DNA from: Flavobacteriaceae bacterium MAR_2009_75
GTDB lineage: Bacteria; Bacteroidota; Bacteroidia; Flavobacteriales; Flavobacteriaceae
DNA length: 64,000 bases
Assembly: GCA_002813285.1 (NCBI GenBank)
Contig: PHTZ01000001.1
Span: 434,001-498,000, forward strand
Direction: 5' to 3'
In this document: piece by piece, positions 54,089-62,391 of the stretch
Layout: every line of letters begins with the position of its first letter
How positions within the stretch are numbered: position 1 is the stretch's first letter
Notes under the pieces: generated by a model
Database searches by the model: none
What the model was told of the DNA's origin: nothing
The model's input: only the letters and a program-made list of their open reading frames with translations
Made by a program: the position numbers and the translations under genes

Positions 54089-57001
54089 CTAATCTTCTAT
54101 AGCGTCATAGATAGCCTTTTGAATTCGGGTACGAAGACCCGATTTCACCAAAAGTGTGTTTGATGCCGAAGGGTATGTTCTATTGGATAGAAAAACGTAT
54201 ACCAATTCTTCTTCTGGGTCGGCCCAGGTATACGTACCAGTAAAGCCGCTATGCCCAAAACTCTTTCTTGACACACAACCACAGGTAGGCCCTTTTTCTT
54301 CTAACTGAGGTTTATCGAACCCAACGCCCCGTCTCACATTCTTGTCACAGAAATAACAGGTATTGAATTTTTTTATCGTTCTTGAATCAAGAAATCGTGT
54401 ACCACCGTAAGTACCTCCTTGAAGGTACATTTGCATAATTTTACCAACATCTTCCGCATTGCTGAAAAGACCGGCATGGCCTCCTACTCCGCCCTGCATT
54501 GCGGCACCCATATCATGAACATAACCTTGCACGGTCTCGTATCGATAATACTTATCTTCCTCTGAAGGTACTATTCTGTCTTTAGATATTTTATTTAGCG
54601 GATTATATCCCGTGTTCGAAGCACCAATTGGTGAATAAAGAAAATCTTCCACTAACTTATCAAGCGGTTTTCCCTTTTTATCCTCGATATATTTTTTCAT
54701 GACGTAGTAGGCTACATCACTATATCTATATCGATTTGATTTTAAATCTTGACGACCGATACGGTTATATATTGAATCTTTATAGGCATCGGTCAAGTAA
54801 AGTTTATCGGTAACCTTTATGGAATAGCCATCCATAGGAGCTTCTCTATAGAACTCTTTTGAAGGTTTACGGTTCTTATCTAAGGTATCTACATAAAATG
54901 CTATCCAAGCCGGTAACCTCCCATAATGGGACAATGCTTTTAGTACGGTAACATCTTTCAATTCGGATTCAGCGTATTCAGGAATTAAATCTTGAAAAGT
55001 ATCGTTTAAGGCAATATCTCCATCCTCTTCCATTTTCATAACCATGGGCAGTGTTCCCAGTATTTTTGTGATGGATGCCAAATCATATATGTGGTCTGTT
55101 GTAATACTATCTTTTGAGTCATAAGTTGGCTTACCAAACCCCCTGTTATAAACAACCTTACCCTTACGGGCAATCATCACCTGTGCTCCCGGAAACATTA
55201 ACGAATCTAAACCATGCTTCACCAAAGTATCAACCTCTGCTAATTTTTCAAGATTAAAACCGACCCGCTCGGGATAACTATAACCTAATCTTAGAAGCGA
55301 TTTCAACTCAATCTGGGTATTGACCGGAAATTCTCTATGTGACGATACCGGAAGCTTTCCTTTGGCAGGTATTGCTCCAAAAATAAGTTCCGCAGCTTTT
55401 TTTTGAGCCAATTCACTATTCTGATAGGCCACGACTACCCCGTCTATACTTTCAAAACTTGTAATGTCGAGCAAGGCATAAGGTTTAGCGAAAACAGACA
55501 AAATAAGGTTGGAGCTTCTCATCTCAGCAATCTCCTGAAGCCAAAGCTGTTCCTTTTGGGTAAGTTTGTAAGGTTTCCAAGGGCTTTCGTTGCTTTTATG
55601 ATGCCCGACAATCACTAAATTATAGTTCTTTAATTTACCTTTAAGGGTGGCAATATCTTTGGCATTTACTTGAGTAACCTTTGCATATTTGTATAGGGTT
55701 TCCAAAAACGGATCGCTTTCAGCATCGCCCAACTTAACATATGCTATCTTTTTATTTTCTAAACGTTTGATACCCATTAAGAAAAAATTGTTTTTGACTA
55801 CGGTAATGGCATTCTCAATGGCCTCTTCGTACAGCATATCATCTGAACGGGAATTCAAATCTCCAAATAAGTTTTGCTCTTCGATCGGTTGGTAATTATC
55901 AAGACCTACCTTATATTTCGCCAAGAGTATCTTTTTTACCGAGTGGGCTAACCGCTCATCTGTAATTTTTCCTTTTTTGTATGCCTTAGTCAACTTTTCC
56001 TTAGCCTTTTCCACATCTGTGGGCATAAGTAGAATATCGTTACCGGCCATGAAGGCAGCCAACTCGGCATCACCATTTTTACCATGATCGGTAACACCTT
56101 TCATATTTAATGCATCGGTAAATACCAGACCCTCGAAACACATTCTTTCTTTGAGTAGGCCCGTGATTATTTGTTCCGATAATGAGGATGGTAGTTCTTT
56201 TTTAAGTTCGAGAGCGGGCACTTCTAGATGTGCGACCATAACACTACTTAGGCCCTCTTCAATCAATCTTCGAAATGGATAAAGTTCAACACTGTCGAGT
56301 CTTGCTTCAGTGAAATTGATTACGGGCAATGCGTGATGTGAATCTGTAGCCGTATCGCCATGACCGGGAAAATGTTTTCCACTGGAAAGTACACCCGCTC
56401 TCTCCATACCCTTCATAAAGGCAATACCCTTTTCCGCCACATTCTCTCTATCCTCGCCAAACGAACGATTACCGATGATAGGGTTTTTGGGATTTATATT
56501 AATATCTAAATCAGGTGCAAAATTAATATGCACTCCCAAACGCTTGGCATGTTCGCCAATACGCTCCCCAACTTTAGCCACTATAGTATTATCAGTAATG
56601 GCGCCCAACGTCATATTCCAAGGAAAAGCGTAGGTAGAATCAAGCCGCATGGCCAGACCCCATTCCGCATCCATACCGATTAATAATGGAGTTTCTGAAG
56701 CCGCCTGAAATTCATTGGTCAGTTTTGCCTGTCGAACAGGGCCTCCGGTGGAAAATATCACCCCGCCTATTTTTTGATTTTCAATTAGCTTTTTTACTCC
56801 GCCGATTGCTGTTTTACTTTGGTCGGAGGCTACCATGACCATAAAAAGTTGCCCGAGTTTTTCATCTAAGGTCATGTTATTATACTTCGAATCTACCCAT
56901 TTTTGCTGCGCCAAACTATCTTTGACCAACAATGGATTTTTCTGTGCAGAAGCACTTAAAAAAACTAAGAATAACAAGGGGAAAAGAAATAAAAAACGCA
57001 T
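54089..57001 (-). CDS. GH3 beta-N-acetylhexosaminidase fused to a serine beta-lactamase-like domain
   Basis: An exported 970-residue fusion. Signal peptide 1-19 (FLFPLLFLVFLSASAQ). GH3 NagZ-like barrel about 40-370 with the family catalytic-loop motif KHFPGHGDTATDSHH near 209; a GH3 C-terminal-like region about 390-555; and a class C beta-lactamase/esterase-like domain about 590-960 with S-x-x-K (SITK) near 641, YSD near 758 in place of YxN, and HSGFTG near 915 in place of KTG. This fusion is known in Bacteroidota and suggests periplasmic peptidoglycan turnover. The last two lactamase motifs diverge, so esterase or D-Ala-peptidase activity is possible. Confidence 0.93.
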   Translation of the reverse strand: MRFLFLFPLLFLVFLSASAQKNPLLVKDSLAQQKWVDSKYNNMTLDEKLGQLFMVMVASDQSKTAIGGVKKLIENQKIGGVIFSTGGPVRQAKLTNEFQAASETPLLIGMDAEWGLAMRLDSTYAFPWNMTLGAITDNTIVAKVGERIGEHAKRLGVHINFAPDLDININPKNPIIGNRSFGEDRENVAEKGIAFMKGMERAGVLSSGKHFPGHGDTATDSHHALPVINFTEARLDSVELYPFRRLIEEGLSSVMVAHLEVPALELKKELPSSLSEQIITGLLKERMCFEGLVFTDALNMKGVTDHGKNGDAELAAFMAGNDILLMPTDVEKAKEKLTKAYKKGKITDERLAHSVKKILLAKYKVGLDNYQPIEEQNLFGDLNSRSDDMLYEEAIENAITVVKNNFFLMGIKRLENKKIAYVKLGDAESDPFLETLYKYAKVTQVNAKDIATLKGKLKNYNLVIVGHHKSNESPWKPYKLTQKEQLWLQEIAEMRSSNLILSVFAKPYALLDITSFESIDGVVVAYQNSELAQKKAAELIFGAIPAKGKLPVSSHREFPVNTQIELKSLLRLGYSYPERVGFNLEKLAEVDTLVKHGLDSLMFPGAQVMIARKGKVVYNRGFGKPTYDSKDSITTDHIYDLASITKILGTLPMVMKMEEDGDIALNDTFQDLIPEYAESELKDVTVLKALSHYGRLPAWIAFYVDTLDKNRKPSKEFYREAPMDGYSIKVTDKLYLTDAYKDSIYNRIGRQDLKSNRYRYSDVAYYVMKKYIEDKKGKPLDKLVEDFLYSPIGASNTGYNPLNKISKDRIVPSEEDKYYRYETVQGYVHDMGAAMQGGVGGHAGLFSNAEDVGKIMQMYLQGGTYGGTRFLDSRTIKKFNTCYFCDKNVRRGVGFDKPQLEEKGPTCGCVSRKSFGHSGFTGTYTWADPEEELVYVFLSNRTYPSASNTLLVKSGLRTRIQKAIYDAIED

Positions 57002-57106
57002 AGTAAGAACAGGTCTATGGCAATAACTGAAAACTAAAAAAAATATTGCATTTCATCGGATACTTATAATGAAATCAATACTTCGAAATGGTTATAGTAC
57101 GAATAA

Positions 57107-57589
57107 TTACATAAAGCGTGAATGCCAACTTTCGGCCGCAGGCACCTCCCAATAATCTTTATACTCTTGCTTATTGTTCACAAGATTATTAAAGACAATA
57201 GTATTTTTTGAAACCGCTTTTTGTTTTGCCATTTTTTTAAAGTCTATTAGAGGCTTGTAAGCAATATATTCTCCTTGCTTATAAGAGACGTTCATTTTAT
57301 CTAACAGTTCAACATCATATTTTTTTTCTAAATCTTGAATGAAACGAACCGATGTGTCAATAGAACAACCTGAAGCCGAGGTTTGTGACTGATCAAGACC
57401 GATAACAATAAATCGCTTATACCTGATCTCATACCCCGCACTCAACGAACTTCCATGGGCTGTCCACTCTTTGATAAACTCGTTTAACTCACTTTGAATT
57501 TCTGTCAATTCACTATCGGTAAATGACCGATTGGCCTGATAGATCCAAACGCGAGAGGTTTCTGGCAATTTTTCAAATTCTACTAACAT
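57107..57589 (-). CDS. Conserved flavobacterial small protein (often mislabelled ABC-transporter ATPase)
   Basis: A 160-residue cytoplasmic protein without Walker motifs, so the common database name ABC transporter ATPase is not supported by sequence. It shows a conserved WIYQANRSFTDSEL opening, a middle IVIGLDQSQTSASGCSID stretch with Cys/Ser, and a WEVPAAESWHSRFM end. Its place next to the Fe-S proteins, MlaD and amidase appears to be conserved gene order of flavobacteria. Function unknown. Confidence 0.8.
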   Translation of the reverse strand: MLVEFEKLPETSRVWIYQANRSFTDSELTEIQSELNEFIKEWTAHGSSLSAGYEIRYKRFIVIGLDQSQTSASGCSIDTSVRFIQDLEKKYDVELLDKMNVSYKQGEYIAYKPLIDFKKMAKQKAVSKNTIVFNNLVNNKQEYKDYWEVPAAESWHSRFM

Positions 57590-57647
57590 GTTCTCATTTA
57601 ATTTGAGGGTTTCACTCTATCCTATTCAAAAACAATACCAATCGAGA

Positions 57648-58439
57648 CTATAAGTTTTCTGCTGAAGCGATAAGCTCTGCAATATCCATAACCGCAACGG
57701 AATCTTCTTTTTCCTTATTTTTTACACCATCTGTCATCATCGTATTACAGAACGGACAAGCAGCCGCAATAATCTCAGGTTCGACCTCCATAGCCTGTTC
57801 CGTACGTTCAATGTTTACATCTTTGACACCTTCTTCGGGCTCTTTAAACATCTGTGCCCCACCGGCACCGCAACAAAGACCTCGTTGCTTACAACTTTTC
57901 ATTTCTACCAGTTCGGCATCAAGTTTTCTTATCAACTCTCTCGGGGCCTCAAATATATTATTTGCCCTACCCAAGTAACAGGGATCATGGTACGTAATTC
58001 TTTTACCTTTGAATTTGCCACCTTCTAAAGATATGCGCCCTTCTTCAAATAGTTGTTTCAAAAATTGCGTATGGTGAACGACTTCAAATTTACCACCTAA
58101 ACCAGGGTACTCATTTTTAATGGTGTTAAAGCAATGGGGACAGGCGGTAACAATTTTCTTGATTTCATAGGCATTCATTACCTCTATATTGGTCATTGCC
58201 TGCATCTGAAACAAAAATTCATTACCTGCTCGTTTGGCAGGGTCGCCGGTACAACTTTCTTCGGTTCCCAACACAGCAAAAGATACATTCGCCTTTGTTA
58301 ATAATTGAACAAAAGCTTTTGTTATTTTCTTTGCCCTATCATCAAAACTACCTGCACAACCCACCCAAAATAATACTTCGGGACTCTTGCCTGCCGCAAA
58401 TAATTCGGCCATTGTTGGAACTTTCAGTTCTTCTGCCAT
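57648..58439 (-). CDS. CCG-domain Fe-S protein (HdrB/GlpC/LutA-like)
   Basis: Soluble Fe-S electron-transfer subunit of 263 residues with two cysteine-rich CCG-type domains: VGCAGSFDDRAKK near 17, CPHCFNTIKNEYP near 100, CKQRGLCCGAGGAQMF near 183 and CPFCNTMM near 230. In heterodisulfide reductase such domains bind a non-cubane cluster. It follows the membrane Fe-S protein by 57 bp and the two should form one complex that passes electrons to or from the quinone pool. The electron donor is unknown. Confidence 0.92.
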   Translation of the reverse strand: MAEELKVPTMAELFAAGKSPEVLFWVGCAGSFDDRAKKITKAFVQLLTKANVSFAVLGTEESCTGDPAKRAGNEFLFQMQAMTNIEVMNAYEIKKIVTACPHCFNTIKNEYPGLGGKFEVVHHTQFLKQLFEEGRISLEGGKFKGKRITYHDPCYLGRANNIFEAPRELIRKLDAELVEMKSCKQRGLCCGAGGAQMFKEPEEGVKDVNIERTEQAMEVEPEIIAAACPFCNTMMTDGVKNKEKEDSVAVMDIAELIASAENL

Positions 58440-58496
58440 TATTCAAATTCTATTTCACTTAATAATCATTATTCGGAGTGAAGAGATATGTTACCT

Positions 58497-59825
58497 CTAC
58501 TTTTCATTGGCCCAATTCAATCGATCCATCTGATTGAACGGCCATGGGGCACCATTGTTCTCTACGTTACCCATCATATTATTTAAATCAGTGGGTGCCG
58601 CTGATTGCTCCATAACCAAGTATTGACGCATATCCATAATTATGGATAAAGGGTCGATACTTACCGGGCATGCCTGCACACAAGCATTACACGTGGTGCA
58701 CGCCCAAAGTTCCTCTCGGGTAATATAGTTATCGAGCAATTGATTGTTATCATCAACAAATTTACCTTTGTTGGCTTCTAAATTCTTACCGACTTCCTCT
58801 AATCGGTCTCGAGTATCCATCATTATCTTTCTCGGAGAAAGTTTCTTTCCGGTTTGGTTTGCCGGGCACTCATCGGTGCACCTACCACATTCAGTACAGG
58901 TATAGGCATTAAGTAGTTGAACCCAATTTAGATCCGTTACATCAGAAGCACCAAACTTTTCAGGCTCGGCTGCATCTTCCGCAGGTGCTGCAAAAGGGTC
59001 TGCTGATGGGTCAAGCATCAACTTCACTTCTTCTGTGACCGCATCAAGGTTTTTAAACTGACCTTGCGGTTTAACCTTACCATAATAGGTGTTTGGGAAA
59101 GCCAACAAAATATGTAAGTGCTTTGAATAATAGAGATAGTTCAAAAAGAACAGAATGCCCACAATATGCAACCACCAGGCAATTCGCTCTACAACTATCA
59201 AAGAAGAGATGGACAACCCCTCAAAAATCGGGGCAATAATTTGGCTTATAGGAAAAGCGCCTGCTTTTGTATAATGAGCAGCGTCTAATTGTTGTAATTG
59301 ATAATCGGCCGCATTCATGGTCAGAAACAAAATCATCAATACCAATTCTATATATAGAATCATATTACCATCTTGCTTGGGCCAACCTTTCATTTCTGGT
59401 TTGATAAATCTTTTAAGCCGAATAATGTTTCTTCTTACCCAAAATGCAGAAACCGAAATAATTACCAACAATGCCAACACTTCAAATGAAGCGATAAGCA
59501 CATCATATAACACCCCTAAAGAACCAAAAATACGATGTGTACCCAAAAGCCCATCGATTATTATTTCAAGTACTTCAATGTTAATGACGATAAAGCCTAC
59601 GTAGACAATTACATGTAATATGCCAGCTATAGGTCGTACGACCATTTTAGTTTGACCGAGGGCAATTCTAGCCATATTTTTCCAACGCGCACCAGTATTA
59701 TCAGAGACGTCGACATCTTTACCCAATTTGATGTTTCTTCTAAGTCGGTTCATATTTCTAGCAAAATAACCAATACCGACAACTAGCACAAAGGCAAATA
59801 TAATATTAGGAAGGTATTCCATCAT
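58497..59825 (-). CDS. Membrane-bound 4Fe-4S protein (HdrC/narI-type fusion)
   Basis: N-terminal half has five or six membrane helices like the cytochrome b gamma subunit of nitrate reductase, with His residues in helices (HVIVYVGF, HIVGILFFL). The C-terminal half binds two 4Fe-4S clusters: CTECGRCTDECP near 307 and CTTCNACVQACP near 373. It forms a quinone-linked electron-transfer pair with the CCG protein just downstream. Its start overlaps the MlaD stop by 4 bp, so it is in one operon with the lipid-transport gene. Confidence 0.92.
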   Translation of the reverse strand: MMEYLPNIIFAFVLVVGIGYFARNMNRLRRNIKLGKDVDVSDNTGARWKNMARIALGQTKMVVRPIAGILHVIVYVGFIVINIEVLEIIIDGLLGTHRIFGSLGVLYDVLIASFEVLALLVIISVSAFWVRRNIIRLKRFIKPEMKGWPKQDGNMILYIELVLMILFLTMNAADYQLQQLDAAHYTKAGAFPISQIIAPIFEGLSISSLIVVERIAWWLHIVGILFFLNYLYYSKHLHILLAFPNTYYGKVKPQGQFKNLDAVTEEVKLMLDPSADPFAAPAEDAAEPEKFGASDVTDLNWVQLLNAYTCTECGRCTDECPANQTGKKLSPRKIMMDTRDRLEEVGKNLEANKGKFVDDNNQLLDNYITREELWACTTCNACVQACPVSIDPLSIIMDMRQYLVMEQSAAPTDLNNMMGNVENNGAPWPFNQMDRLNWANEK

Positions 59826-60796
59826 CGATTTTCTACATTAGGCTTTGCGGCAGGATCTTCTTCCGGTAACTCATATTCCTTTTGCTTTTTACCAAAGACC
59901 GACACGTTAACATAGCGCTTGGGGTTCAAACGAAAATCTTGCAATAACAGGTCTAACTCACGTGAGGCGTTATTTAAATTCTCATACAGTTCTTCGTCTT
60001 GAGTAAGTTTACCCAAAGTACCTTGACCACTCTCAATTCGCGCCATCAATTTATTCAGGTTTGCCATACTTGATTCTAAACTTGCTAGGGTTCTACCTAA
60101 GCCAGCATTATTCAGTGAATCTGACAACTTCGAAAAATTTGCGGTAAGCGCTTCAAAATTCTTTAAAGAACCTTCAAGCTTACCCTCATTGGTGCTCAAG
60201 ATCCTGTTTAAAACTTCCGCACTTCTTTGAAAGCTTGCAACTGTAGAATTGAGTCCGCTCAATGTTTCACGTAAATCTCTTCTTGCTTTAACATCTAGAA
60301 CGTCATTTACGTTTCTAAGCAGCGTATCGGCATTGGTCATCGCCCCCTCGACCTTTTTTTGTAAAGGTGTCAATTGCTTTTGAACCAATTGTGTAAGCCC
60401 GGGTTGCGTCTGACTAGGTAAAGTATCGCCTGTCTTGGCCATAGGCGAACCATCGAATACGGGTTTGATCTGTATACCCTTTCCACCGATAATACCGGTA
60501 TCATACAATTCTGCTAAACTTTGCTTTGAAAACTCAAAATCGCTTTTTACAAAAAGTGTAACCGCTAGACTGCCTCCTCGGTCTTTAAAACTTATATCCG
60601 TTACATTACCCACCGTAAATCCGTTGACGGTAACCGGAGTACCAACCTGAAGACCTCCTACATCTTTATAAACGGCATATATCGTCTTGCCGTTCTCAAA
60701 TAGAGGTGATGATTTCAAATAGCTAAAGCCTAAAATGAACAAGAGTATACCGCCAATTACGACAATACCTGTTTTAATTTCCCTGGATAGTTTCAA
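59822..60796 (-). CDS. MCE-domain protein, MlaD-like
   Basis: Inner-membrane-anchored periplasmic lipid-binding protein. One N-terminal helix (KTGIVVIGGILLFILGFSYL), then the MCE domain (about 35-120: YKDVGGLQVGTPVTVNGFTV, GIIGGKGIQI) and a long coiled-coil region (about 140-290). Such proteins form the substrate channel between ABC transporter and outer-membrane acceptor in phospholipid trafficking. The ABC subunits MlaE and MlaF are not in the window. It lies between the amidase and the Fe-S genes. Confidence 0.9.
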   Translation of the reverse strand: MKLSREIKTGIVVIGGILLFILGFSYLKSSPLFENGKTIYAVYKDVGGLQVGTPVTVNGFTVGNVTDISFKDRGGSLAVTLFVKSDFEFSKQSLAELYDTGIIGGKGIQIKPVFDGSPMAKTGDTLPSQTQPGLTQLVQKQLTPLQKKVEGAMTNADTLLRNVNDVLDVKARRDLRETLSGLNSTVASFQRSAEVLNRILSTNEGKLEGSLKNFEALTANFSKLSDSLNNAGLGRTLASLESSMANLNKLMARIESGQGTLGKLTQDEELYENLNNASRELDLLLQDFRLNPKRYVNVSVFGKKQKEYELPEEDPAAKPNVENR

Positions 60797-60897
60797 AAGA
60801 ATAGATTTTGGGGTTAATAGCGACTATTTAAAAATCTAAGGGTTCTTAACAAAATTAGAAATAAAATATGGAAGGTTATTATTTATCTTCTCTAAAG

Positions 60898-62277
60898 CTA
60901 TTTTAAACTGTCTTTAAAGGGAATACGTTCTCCATTTTTATAGGCCACTATATAGGAAGTCGTATATCCTTTTTGATCGGCATTGCGCTTCATTATCTTG
61001 GCCTCCTCTAAAGATTGGGTACTTCCATATACATACCTATACAAGTTTTTAAAAGGTTCTTTTGCCACACGATTCAGACCATTAAAAGATTCAGGTCTTA
61101 AAGGTAAGTTCTTTGCACTTGCCATAATCTGAATTTTATAAATAACACCAGTCTTATTCGGCTCTTCTTTTTCATCAATGGCAATTTCATCATTTTTATC
61201 TACAGTAACCGGTTTTGTATCTTGAGAAACCACCTCTGACTTTTTCCTATTTGCAGCCTCTGCAATGATTTGTGCAGCTTCCTTCTCAGCTTTAGCTTTA
61301 TTAGGCCTCTCAATAGGCTCGTTTGAAGCTATCAAATCTTTATCTTTTCTGGGTTCGGATTTTTGGGTTATATCACTTTTCTTTTTCTCGACCTCTTTCT
61401 TTACCGGTTTTTCAACTTGCTTTGGCGGTGCAGGAGCCTCCACAACCCTAGAACCGATATCTGCCCTATTCGCTTGGGCAGTATTTTTATAATCAACAAT
61501 TGCTTCTGCAATAGAGGTGCCCATTTCAGATTGGCCCTTTTTGGAATTTAGATAAGCCCCTTCTTGTTTATTGGTCAAAAAACCGGTCTCCACCAGAACA
61601 CTTGGCATAAAAGTTTGATGTAATACAATAAAACCGGCTTGCTTTACTTTGCGGTCGGTGCGCTTTAGTTTGTTCGAAAAATTATCTTGGATCACTTTTG
61701 CCAGCCCAATGCTATTATCTAAAAACTCTTCTTGCATTATAGTCAAGCCGATAACGGACTCCGGCGAGTTAATATCATAGTCGGCATATCGCTTTTGATA
61801 ATTATCCTCTAAATAAATTACCGAGTTCTCTTTTTTAGCAACTTCGAAGTTTTGCTCATTGGCGTGTAGCCCTAAAACAAAGGTGCCTGCCCCATGAGCA
61901 TTTGAAGTGTGCGAATCACAATGTACCGACACAAAAACATCCGCATTGGCCTTGTTCGCAATTTCACCTCTAACATATAGGTCGACGAAAGTATCATCTT
62001 TACGCGTGTAGATAACCTTAATACTAGGATCTTTCTCTAAAATTGCACCGGCCTTGAGTACGATATTCAATGCAATATTCTTTTCTAAATATCCATTTCC
62101 TAAATTTCCAGGGTCATGACCTCCATGACCTGCATCTAAAACAACAACGAATTTCTCGTCGTTTTGTAATGTATCAGTACTTTTGCCAAAAGATATAAGT
62201 GGCGAGCTAAATGTTATGGCAAGAAGTAAACAAAACTCTATTGCATGCACGCTCACACTGTATTTCAAAGCTTTCAT
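60898..62277 (-). CDS. N-acetylmuramoyl-L-alanine amidase with C-terminal SPOR-like region
   Basis: Periplasmic zinc amidase that cuts the stem peptide from MurNAc during cell division or wall remodelling. Signal peptide 1-30; amidase_3 domain about 40-265 with zinc ligands visible in VVLDAGHGGHDPG (His), GYLEKN (Glu) and VSVHCDSH (His), and the catalytic Glu in LVETGF; then a low-complexity Lys/Glu/Pro linker and a SPOR-like region (about 385-450) that may bind denuded glycan strands. The order of division targeting is by analogy with AmiC. It has a consensus promoter in the intergenic region shared with lptD. Confidence 0.93.
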   Translation of the reverse strand: MKALKYSVSVHAIEFCLLLAITFSSPLISFGKSTDTLQNDEKFVVVLDAGHGGHDPGNLGNGYLEKNIALNIVLKAGAILEKDPSIKVIYTRKDDTFVDLYVRGEIANKANADVFVSVHCDSHTSNAHGAGTFVLGLHANEQNFEVAKKENSVIYLEDNYQKRYADYDINSPESVIGLTIMQEEFLDNSIGLAKVIQDNFSNKLKRTDRKVKQAGFIVLHQTFMPSVLVETGFLTNKQEGAYLNSKKGQSEMGTSIAEAIVDYKNTAQANRADIGSRVVEAPAPPKQVEKPVKKEVEKKKSDITQKSEPRKDKDLIASNEPIERPNKAKAEKEAAQIIAEAANRKKSEVVSQDTKPVTVDKNDEIAIDEKEEPNKTGVIYKIQIMASAKNLPLRPESFNGLNRVAKEPFKNLYRYVYGSTQSLEEAKIMKRNADQKGYTTSYIVAYKNGERIPFKDSLK

Positions 62278-62326
62278 TATGGTTAAATTTATGGTAACAC
62301 CCTATCAGGGGAAGAAAAAATATATG

Positions 62327-62334
62327 TAAGTTTG
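62327..62334 (+). promoter_or_regulatory. -7 box of lptD
   Basis: TAAGTTTG matches TAnnTTTG on the plus strand, giving a leader near 40 nt before TTG 62382. No TTG at the -33 distance. Confidence 0.45.
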
Positions 62335-62361
62335 ACCTCCGAAAGCCAAGCCAAACGCTTA

Positions 62362-62391
62362 CAAAAATAGGATATATAGCCTTGCAATCAA
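62362..62391 (-). promoter_or_regulatory. Bacteroidota-type promoter of the amidase gene
   Basis: On the minus strand, TTG (62391-62389), 19-bp spacer and TATTTTTG (62369-62362). The leader would be about 78 nt. It overlaps the first codons of lptD. Confidence 0.6.

Noticed and set aside
57107-57589. ABC transporter ATPase
   Set aside because: No Walker A, Walker B or signature motif in the sequence.
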